17,347 nt of DNA. It comes from CAYYGL01 sp964471235. Lineage in GTDB: Bacteria > Calditrichota > Calditrichia > RBG-13-44-9 > J075. The translations under genes and the position numbers were made by a program. Positions 1 through 5,570 of the stretch are shown here, in pieces. The DNA lies in contig CAYYGL010000103.1 of NCBI GenBank assembly GCA_964471235.1, positions 1-17,347 of the forward strand, given 5' to 3'. Under the pieces are notes generated by a model that did not search any database, had not been told where the DNA came from, and saw only the letters and a list, made by a program, of their open reading frames with translations. Within the stretch, counting starts at the first letter, position 1. Each line of letters begins with the position of its first letter.

Positions 1-14
1 GTGCTGGTTTTTAT

Positions 15-51
15 GTCATTCCGGCTGTATCCCGCCGCGGCGGGAGGAATG
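15..51. repeat. Palindromic intergenic element, GTCATTCCG type
   Basis: The segment begins with GTCATTCCG and contains a perfect 14-bp palindrome, CCCGCCGCGGCGGG, at 31-44. This is framed by CATTCC (17-22) and GGAATG (46-51), so the whole can fold as a hairpin. The same GTCATTCCG start followed by an inverted GGAATG occurs at 16977-17022, which suggests a dispersed family of small GC-rich palindromes. Stretches before and after it up to base 150 show no coding signal. Only two loosely similar copies are visible, so the family assignment is an inference. Confidence 0.4.
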
Positions 52-150
52 CCGCCACGAAGTGGCTCCGTTGGAGGAATCTTCTAACATGCAATTTGTC
101 ATGCGCCCGATGAAATGCTGGTGAACACCCTACAAATCAGGAGGAAAGCC

Positions 151-888
151 ATGAAACGAACGATTGTTTTGCGATGGATGCTTTTGGTGTTGTTCATAAT
201 TGCCGGTATGTCCTGCGCAGATAAGGAGCGAATGGCGCAACTGGAAAAAGATAAATCCCGGCTGAGCGAAGAAAATACTCAACTAAAAGAGGAGAACAGT
301 CGCTTGAAAAACGATTTACAAAAGTTGCAGAAGCATTTTAACGAATTGAATTTTCTGGCAAAACAGCTTAAAGGAGTGAGAGCCCGTATCATCACCAATA
401 TGGGGACTATCGAACTAACATTTTTTCCGGAGAAGGCGCCGTTGCATTGTTTTAGTTTTATCACCCGGGCGGAAAGTGGTTTTTATAACAACACCCAATT
501 TCACCGGGTGATTCCCGGTTTTATGATTCAGGGGGGTGATCCCAGGAGCAAAGATAAAGACCCTTATAATGACGGCACCGGGGGACCGCTGGTCAACATT
601 CCCCATGAATTTAATGATACTCACCATGGTCCCGGGATTCTTTCCATGGCACGGGTCAGCGATCCCTCGGTGGGCGCCGGCTGTCAGTTTTTTATCATGC
701 ATGGAGATGCACCGCAACTGGACGGGCAATACACCGCATTTGGGAAAGTCACCAAAGGGATGGAGGTAGTGGATAAAATTGCAAACGTTCGGACGTACGG
801 AAAGCGTGATCCCCGCCTGCGGGATCATCCCATTGATCCGGTGATCATCCGCCGGATTGAGGTATTCCGGGAAATGCAGGCGGAGTGA
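151..888 (+). CDS. Lipoprotein peptidyl-prolyl cis-trans isomerase, cyclophilin type
   Basis: The product is a cyclophilin, which speeds cis-trans isomerisation of X-Pro bonds, here probably anchored in the periplasm or outer membrane. The chosen ATG at 151 follows an AGGAGGAAA ribosome site at 139-147; an in-frame ATG at 115 lacks one. The protein is 245 aa. Residues 1-21 form a signal peptide ending in GMSC, a non-canonical lipobox with Cys22 as the likely lipidated residue. Residues 25-70 are a heptad-rich coiled coil. The cyclophilin domain covers about 76-238. Its active-site block FHRVIPGFMIQGGD (117-130) holds the Arg119, Phe124, Met125 and Gln127 equivalents, followed by QFFI (179-182) and LDGQYTAFGKV (190-200). 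The position matching the Trp of human CypA is Gln, as in many bacterial forms. The coiled coil suggests oligomers or a partner protein. No operon neighbour is apparent. Confidence 0.93.
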   Translation: MKRTIVLRWMLLVLFIIAGMSCADKERMAQLEKDKSRLSEENTQLKEENSRLKNDLQKLQKHFNELNFLAKQLKGVRARIITNMGTIELTFFPEKAPLHCFSFITRAESGFYNNTQFHRVIPGFMIQGGDPRSKDKDPYNDGTGGPLVNIPHEFNDTHHGPGILSMARVSDPSVGAGCQFFIMHGDAPQLDGQYTAFGKVTKGMEVVDKIANVRTYGKRDPRLRDHPIDPVIIRRIEVFREMQAE

Positions 889-1084
889 TAAGCCGCGACC
901 TGATTTCAGACAAGATACGGAACAACATCGGAATACGGCATTCCAGCAAATTTTATGGAAAGACAATTTTGCAGAATTGCGTCCATAAGTCAATGAGAGT
1001 GCGGATAACAGTTGGTGGAAAATCTGTTAGACCTGCACTCCCCAATCTGTCAGGAATAGGGAATTCCGGCAACATGGAGTTAGC

Positions 1085-1238
1085 GAATACATCATGAAGT
1101 TTGAATAATTAATCGGGCTATTTTTAATGCTCGCAGCAGAGCGTCAAAACAAGTTTTGACGCTCCGTTGTAAACGTAGGAGCGACAAAATTTATTTTGTC
1201 GGTGGCACGGTTATTTAATCAAACTCCATCATGTATTC
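1085..1238 (+). repeat. 154-bp hairpin-rich repeat, copy 1 (MITE-like)
   Basis: The 136-bp core (1094-1229) matches the reverse complement of 10341-10476 at about 130 of 136 positions. Core ends are imperfect inverted repeats: ATGAAGTTTGA on the left, TCAAACTCCAT on the right. Inside lie two hairpins: arms 1139-1150/1153-1164 (GAGCGTCAAAAC and its complement) and arms 1182-1190/1193-1201 (CGACAAAAT and its complement). Between them CGCTCC/GGAGCG could form an alternative stem. The core is framed by GAATACAT (1085-1092) and ATGTATTC (1231-1238), which pair perfectly but differ from the arms of copy 2. There is no coding potential. It could be a non-autonomous mobile element, a REP/BIME-like unit or a structured RNA. 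Confidence 0.85.
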
Positions 1239-1266
1239 CAACTTCCTCCAGTAGGAATTGGAATAC
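1233..1266. repeat. Long hairpin abutting the 154-bp repeat
   Basis: GTATTCCAA (1233-1241) pairs with TTGGAATAC (1258-1266), then TTCCT (1243-1247) with AGGAA (1253-1257). This gives a 14-bp stem with one bulged C and a 5-nt loop. Its left arm overlaps the right outer arm of the 154-bp repeat (1231-1238), so the two structures are mutually exclusive. It has no T-tract, so it is unlikely to be an intrinsic terminator. Confidence 0.6.
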
Positions 1267-1353
1267 CTATATGAAATGAGCATTTTTCGTGAAGAAGGGT
1301 ATTTCATCATACTTCATCGTAAAAGAATGGGGTTTAAAAAGTCCTTACAGAAT

Positions 1354-1382
1354 TGTTGAGAGAGCGACGTTGCATCTCAACA
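1354..1382. promoter_or_regulatory. Spaced palindrome upstream of TA operon, possible operator
   Basis: TGTTGAGA (1354-1361) and TCTCAACA (1375-1382) are perfect 8-bp inverted arms separated by 13 bases, with ACGT near the centre. The site lies 64-92 bases before the antitoxin start. Type II toxin-antitoxin operons are usually autoregulated through palindromes near the promoter, so this is a candidate operator. It could equally be an unrelated hairpin. Confidence 0.35.
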
Positions 1383-1445
1383 TACAGATTACAGATGTTT
1401 ATTTTATCATAAGTTAAACTTCAGTAGAACGTCAAGTCAGTAACA

Positions 1446-1634
1446 ATGGATGAGAATAAAATAAAATCACTCATGAAAGATGCCATTATCGAGTTAATCG
1501 AAGAACAACACGATGTTATTTATTCTATTTTTATGGAAATTATTGAAGAGTTGGCATTGATTCGAGCGATCAAGGAGGGCGAAAAGACGAAACCGGTGAG
1601 TCGAAAAGAAATTTTTGATTTTTTGGAAGGATAA
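1446..1634 (+). CDS. Small acidic protein, probable antitoxin of a RelE-type TA pair
   Basis: This 62-aa protein is predicted to be mostly helical and ends in a charged tail, KTKPVSRKEIFDFLEG, of the kind seen in small antitoxins encoded just before RelE/ParE-family toxins. Such antitoxins bind and block the toxin and often repress their own promoter. It ends 2 bases before the GTG start of the toxin remnant, and the ribosome site for that gene (GGAAGG) lies in its last codons, so the two were co-translated. Its own ATG at 1446 has only a weak Shine-Dalgarno sequence. No DNA-binding fold is recognisable, so repression is inferred from the palindrome upstream. Function rests largely on the neighbouring toxin-like sequence. 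Confidence 0.7.
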   Translation: MDENKIKSLMKDAIIELIEEQHDVIYSIFMEIIEELALIRAIKEGEKTKPVSRKEIFDFLEG

Positions 1635-1636
1635 CC

Positions 1637-1901
1637 GTGAAAACCGAATTTCGAACCAGTTTCAAAAAAGATTTGAAACGAATAAAGCATTCGGAATTGC
1701 ATAAGAGAATCATCGAAGTTGTTGAGAATATCGACCAAGCGGACGAAATATCGCAGATCCCAAATTTGAAGAAGCTCCAAGGCGGTGAAAATTACTTCCG
1801 CATCCGGTTGGGAGATTAGTTTTGGCTTGAAAATAGAAGAGGAGACTGTGATATTCATCCGTTTTCTTCATAGAAAAGAGATGTACCGATACTTTCCATA
1901 A
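1637..1901 (+). pseudogene. RelE/ParE-family mRNA-interferase-like toxin, frameshifted
   Basis: The GTG start at 1637 follows GGAAGG. The first 60 codons read as the N-terminal two thirds of a RelE-superfamily toxin: TEFRTSFKKDLKRI, a helical region, then LKKLQGGENYFRIRLGD. A TAG stop interrupts at 1817-1819. From 1824 the +1 frame continues the same protein (GLKIEEETVIFIRFLHRKEMYRYFP) to a TAA at 1899-1901. GATTAGTTTTGGC becomes GATTATCGTTTTGGC (DYRFG) if two bases, TC, are restored, giving a normal toxin of about 88 aa. RelE toxins usually cleave mRNA on the ribosome, and the lost C-terminal strands include residues needed for that. It is therefore most likely inactive. A sequencing error is the main alternative. 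Confidence 0.85.
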
Positions 1902-1939
1902 TTCTTGAATTACTGAAAAGTGACTCAAAAATTCTACAC

Positions 1940-1977
1940 AAAAAAAGCCCGGGAGCAGATAAGCAACCCGGGCTTTT
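1940..1977 (-). terminator. Intrinsic terminator after the SGNH hydrolase gene
   Basis: AAAAGCCCGGG (1943-1953) pairs with CCCGGGCTTTT (1967-1977) over an 11-bp stem with a 13-nt loop. Read on the minus strand the stem is followed by a T-run from the A-run at 1940-1946. It lies just downstream of the minus-strand hydrolase stop codon at 2000. On the plus strand the stem ends in TTTTAAT and could also stop transcription from the TA locus. Confidence 0.9.
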
Positions 1978-1999
1978 AATATGAAAAAAATGTTATTCT

Positions 2000-3577
2000 T
2001 TATTGAGCCATCACCTGCCGCGGCACAAAGAGCCGGATTGCCTGCTCAATAGCGCCCGGTTGGATGGTGCCAATTTTTTTGCCGCCCGGCACCCCGGAGA
2101 GATATTGCCCGGTGTAATCCGTCAGGGTCGGTTCCGGGATACTTAATCCAAAAGCGGCATTGATTACCCGGATGTATTCCCGGGCAAGAAATGCCTGACC
2201 GGCATTGCTGGGATGGAAACCATCCAGACTGAAGATGGTGGATGCCGGATCAAAAAATACGAACAGGGCGGTAACGCCATCCATCCCGGCAGAACCGGCT
2301 GCCACCAGGTCGTTAAACTTGGAGAACAGGTCTACCAGTGGAACCCCTTTGGTTTGTGCCATATTGGCGATGCTGGCGTTAAAGCCGTTCAATGAAGTTT
2401 GAATGGTATTTGTTTCATCCTCGGTCAGGGTTAACGTACCTGGAATCGGAATTCCACTGGGGGTTAAGCCAGCGTCAATCATCCCCTGTTCCAAACTATG
2501 GGCTTGCGCAGGGGCAACAAGTTGAGCAGTCATAGAATCTAACCCAACCACATTGACCAGATAATCAAAAACCAGAGGAACTAATGCCGCAGAATCCGGC
2601 ACACCCAGCCCGTTAGTTTGATATTCGCTTAAGAACGGAAGCAGGATATGTTTCACCGGGCTGCCGGTTGTTGCCAATCCTTCCTCCGTCAATAAGGGAA
2701 TATAGAGTTGGGTCTGACCGGTGGTATCAAAATTCACCGGTTGAAAATTGGCGTCGAAGACGACCGGTAGATCTACTGTGATAGTAACTCCCGGGGCGAC
2801 GGTAATGTCAAAAGGTTTGTAAATAAAATTATCCAGAATATTCACATAAGGTACGGTAGTGACATCGGGGATATTGCTCATCACAATTTGAGCATGGGTT
2901 TTAGTTTGAAGGGTATTGAGGACACTTTCCAGCCGACTGTCAAAATCCGCCTGTGGAGTAATGGTCACGCCCACTATCGCCGTTCCGGTTAAGGCGGCGC
3001 CCAACACATCATTTCCGCCTGGAAAGCCGAACAGCACCAGGGAGGGTTGCAGGGCAACGGCTTGCTCTACAATGGAGGTGTTGCCGAAATTGGGATTCCG
3101 AAGTACGATGTTAAAAAACGGGTTGCCGTTTCCGGTGGAATCTGCGGTGTTCAACAGGTCGTTCAAATCGGCACCCGGCACGGCAATATCGTCATACGGG
3201 CGGGGCAGGTTGAGATTTTTTAACAGTGCCAACGGATCTGTATAAGGATCTCCCGGCAAAATTTGCCCGTTTTCAAATTTCAGAGGTCCCAATCCCGGGG
3301 TGCTGCCAATTCCGGGAGCAGCGATCAGCGGCATCTCAAACTCTTCTGCTTTGCCCATTTGCCGGGCAATTATATACGGAAAGCTGTTCATCTGAAAATC
3401 TTCCACCAACCCGCCGGATTGAAATCCTGAGGTAATACTGGCGCCAATGGCAACCACCTTGTTTAACACCAGTTGGTTTGGCTGGATATTCAACTTTGGC
3501 TGGGTGGGATCATTAGGTTCACAAGCCAGGATAATGAACAGGCTGGCAAGTGCGAATAAAGTTATCCATTTTTTCAT
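2000..3577 (-). CDS. SGNH/GDSL-family lipoprotein hydrolase
   Basis: This 525-aa protein is a predicted esterase or lipase anchored by lipid at the cell envelope. The signal peptide ends in ILAC, with Cys19 as the lipidation site. SGNH blocks are present in order. Block I is AIGASITSG with catalytic Ser47; the usual Asp of GDS is Ala46. Block II is in IAVPGADLNDLL (Gly135). Block III is GGND (187-190) with oxyanion Asn189. Block V is DGFHP with Asp452 and His455. The roughly 260 residues between blocks III and V are longer than in compact GDSL enzymes. It begins 32 bp after the FadL-like gene, with AGGAGATAG before its ATG, and ends at a strong terminator, so the two genes are likely co-transcribed. 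Substrate unknown; acyl esters are the natural guess given the neighbour. Confidence 0.85.
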   Translation of the reverse strand: MKKWITLFALASLFIILACEPNDPTQPKLNIQPNQLVLNKVVAIGASITSGFQSGGLVEDFQMNSFPYIIARQMGKAEEFEMPLIAAPGIGSTPGLGPLKFENGQILPGDPYTDPLALLKNLNLPRPYDDIAVPGADLNDLLNTADSTGNGNPFFNIVLRNPNFGNTSIVEQAVALQPSLVLFGFPGGNDVLGAALTGTAIVGVTITPQADFDSRLESVLNTLQTKTHAQIVMSNIPDVTTVPYVNILDNFIYKPFDITVAPGVTITVDLPVVFDANFQPVNFDTTGQTQLYIPLLTEEGLATTGSPVKHILLPFLSEYQTNGLGVPDSAALVPLVFDYLVNVVGLDSMTAQLVAPAQAHSLEQGMIDAGLTPSGIPIPGTLTLTEDETNTIQTSLNGFNASIANMAQTKGVPLVDLFSKFNDLVAAGSAGMDGVTALFVFFDPASTIFSLDGFHPSNAGQAFLAREYIRVINAAFGLSIPEPTLTDYTGQYLSGVPGGKKIGTIQPGAIEQAIRLFVPRQVMAQ

Positions 3578-3609
3578 TTTCTATCTCCTGCTGTTGTTTT
3601 CCGGATGAA

Positions 3610-4890
3610 TTATTTGAAAGCATAGCCAAAGCTTAATAGGAATATGTCGGCGCGGGAATTATAAGTACCGTTGAAGCCATTATCATTTTTCCCCACACCG
3701 TTTTCAATAGTGGTCCGTTCACCAATATCCACGAACATATAGCCGGCATCAATGGTGATCTTCCCGGCTTTATACCCGAAACCAATCGAATAATCATTTC
3801 GGGTATCATCCGGTAGCAAGGGACTGACCGACTCGATGGGCTGCGGCGTTTCATCCCAGATATACCCGGCGCGTATGGAGAAATTTTCCGTGACTTCATA
3901 ATGGGTTCCAATCCGCACCTGTGAGGAGTTATCATAATTTTCCGGAATGGTTTGATTTAAATCGGGATTATCAAATGTGAGATTGATTTTGTCAAATACG
4001 CTCCAATTATAATATGCGTAAGACACTTCCGCACCGAATTTCTCTGTGAACTTGTAGTAGATTCCGGCTGCTAATATCCCCGGAAAATCCATCTTGGCGC
4101 CGCCTTTTTGATCGGTTAACAACTGGCTGGCAACAGCAGCAATTTTGGGATCCGTGTTACTGAAAATTGTGAAATTCGCGTCAGCATCTTTAAATTCCGG
4201 GGAGACGGAGTGCCGATAGCTGACCCCTACTCCGACCCGATCGCTATGATACATCAATCCGGCGGAAAACCCAATCGCCGGGTCGCCATTGCCATCCAAT
4301 ACCACATCACCGACTTCCGTGCCGGTGCCCGGCACCCCTTCCGTATTAAAGACGATCACATTTCGTTGCAGGGTTACCGTAGTCAGCACCACATCCACCC
4401 CTACCCCAAGGCTAAAGTTGGGGCTGATTTGATAAGCTATCACCGGGGAGATATAAAAAGATTTTAAATCCACATTTTTTGAAATTGCTCTGCCCGGGAA
4501 ATCATCCCCCCACTCCAAGCCCAGACCGAAAGGATTGGTCACACCAATACCGGCAGCAAATTTTTCGGTAAACTGGTGAGAAAAGTAAATCCCCACCGGA
4601 GGGAAAAATTGTTTTTTGGCATTATAGACGGTATTGGGAAGTACCGGTGCTGCACCAACAAATTTTGCCTGGGCATAAATGCCTGTTACCCCTCCGTAGA
4701 AATGGGTTCCTTGCAAAAAACCCAATCCGGCAGGATTATAAAAGATGGTAGAAGCATCGTATGCCTGGGCAATCACGGCATTTCCCATCGCCGCAGAGCG
4801 ACCGCCAAATTCCCCGATATTAAAACCGGCTCCTATTGCCAGGCTTGCCCAGAGAAAAGAGGCTACAAGGGTTAGCGTAAATTTACTCAT
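3610..4890 (-). CDS. OmpP1/FadL-family outer-membrane transporter
   Basis: This is a predicted 14-stranded outer-membrane barrel of the FadL/TodX family, which passes hydrophobic compounds such as long-chain fatty acids. The start at 4890 is preceded by CAGGAGGT; an upstream in-frame ATG at 4908 would place the ribosome site inside the gene. The product is 426 aa. Residues 1-21 are a signal peptide ending IGA. The N-terminal GFNIGEFGGRSAAMGNAV and FYNPAGLGFL segments match the family's plug region with its NPA motif. The rest alternates aromatic-rich strands with polar loops and ends LLSFGYAFK, close to a barrel-assembly signal. It lies directly upstream of the SGNH hydrolase, suggesting ester cleavage followed by uptake of the freed acyl chains. 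The actual ligand cannot be read from the sequence. Confidence 0.9.
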   Translation of the reverse strand: MSKFTLTLVASFLWASLAIGAGFNIGEFGGRSAAMGNAVIAQAYDASTIFYNPAGLGFLQGTHFYGGVTGIYAQAKFVGAAPVLPNTVYNAKKQFFPPVGIYFSHQFTEKFAAGIGVTNPFGLGLEWGDDFPGRAISKNVDLKSFYISPVIAYQISPNFSLGVGVDVVLTTVTLQRNVIVFNTEGVPGTGTEVGDVVLDGNGDPAIGFSAGLMYHSDRVGVGVSYRHSVSPEFKDADANFTIFSNTDPKIAAVASQLLTDQKGGAKMDFPGILAAGIYYKFTEKFGAEVSYAYYNWSVFDKINLTFDNPDLNQTIPENYDNSSQVRIGTHYEVTENFSIRAGYIWDETPQPIESVSPLLPDDTRNDYSIGFGYKAGKITIDAGYMFVDIGERTTIENGVGKNDNGFNGTYNSRADIFLLSFGYAFK

Positions 4891-5477
4891 ACAGACCTCC
4901 TGTAACATTTACGTTAATTCGTGATTAATTTTAACTTAAAACTTTGTGGGTAAGAGTGTACGGATTCTGAATTTAAAAATCAAGATTTAAAAATATGTTA
5001 AACTTTGTTTCTGTTATGGTTGGACAAATACCGGATTAAAAGTTCACAAGCGATCTACTCAAGTTCACTAGTTAGATGATGACGGACTCTGATGTTGTTA
5101 ACCAAAATTATCACATGTTAACGTACTCTATGTGTTCTTTTAGATGAATTTAACATGCCCACAGTCATTTGTTGCGAGGCATCCGGTGCTCATTGGCGGC
5201 TCTGTGAACTGTTGACAGCTCATCCCACTGTTGCGAAAGTAAAGGGTGTGGAGCTGCGCCCCGGTCATAAGTTAGTGGAAGCATCTTGCGTGCACCGGGG
5301 TGTTAAAAATTGAAGACTCGAATCCCAAAAATCATCCGAACACGGAAGAGTCTATCCCGAACCGAGGGTATGTTCAACATGGATGTTCTGATAATCACAA
5401 TAAAAAACAAACAATTAAGCTGAATAAGGTCTCATCGAATTCTTTCTGGTTTTAATTTGAGTTTTGGTTTATGAACC
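4891..5477. other. Intergenic region upstream of the fadL-like operon
   Basis: There is no plausible gene in these 587 bases. The AT-rich part at 4915-5040 should contain the minus-strand promoter of the fadL-like/SGNH operon, though no clear box pair was found. Two inverted repeats are visible: CATGTTAA (5114-5121) with TTAACATG (5150-5157), and CGCCCCGGT (5257-5265) with ACCGGGGTG (5294-5302), a 9-bp stem with one G-T pair. The last 27 bases (5451-5477) belong to the cassette shared with 7968-7994. I saw no terminator for the minus-strand gene ending at 5478. Confidence 0.5.
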
Positions 5478-5570
5478 TCATCGGATTAGCAGCATTTTCC
5501 GCACCAGGGTATGATTGGCCGCCTGCAATCGGTACAGATACACCCCGCTGGCAACCGGCTGCCCGGCGTC
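5451..5570 (-). repeat. Gene-end cassette, copy A (sorting-domain end plus 3' flank)
   Basis: These 120 bases match 7968-8087 with one mismatch (GGATT versus GAATT, in the penultimate codons). The repeat covers the last 31 codons counting the stop, encoding DAGQPVASGVYLYRL through RKMLLIR, and 27 non-coding bases beyond the stop. Just past 5570 the two genes diverge sharply although both still encode sorting domains. Confidence 0.95.

Larger units (their letters stand above)
889..1445. other. Intergenic region between cyclophilin and TA locus
   Basis: I see no convincing gene here. A 70-codon open frame at 885-1097 overlaps the cyclophilin stop, runs into the repeat and has no ribosome site. 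The region holds the 154-bp repeat (1085-1238), an adjoining hairpin (1233-1266), weaker inverted arms ATGAAAT/ATTTCAT around 1272-1310, and a spaced palindrome (1354-1382) upstream of the antitoxin. The 63 bases before the antitoxin are AT-rich and may hold its promoter, but I could not place -35 and -10 boxes with confidence. Confidence 0.6.

Noticed and set aside
115..150. Upstream ATG for the cyclophilin
   Set aside because: It has no ribosome site and would place extra residues before a good signal peptide; the ATG at 151 has AGGAGG at proper distance.
885..1097. 70-codon plus-strand ORF after the cyclophilin
   Set aside because: It overlaps the cyclophilin stop, has no clear ribosome site and ends inside the 154-bp repeat; the product resembles nothing known.
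1085..1238. Reading the repeat as an insertion sequence
   Set aside because: At 154 bp with no ORF it cannot encode a transposase; only a non-autonomous element or structural repeat is possible.
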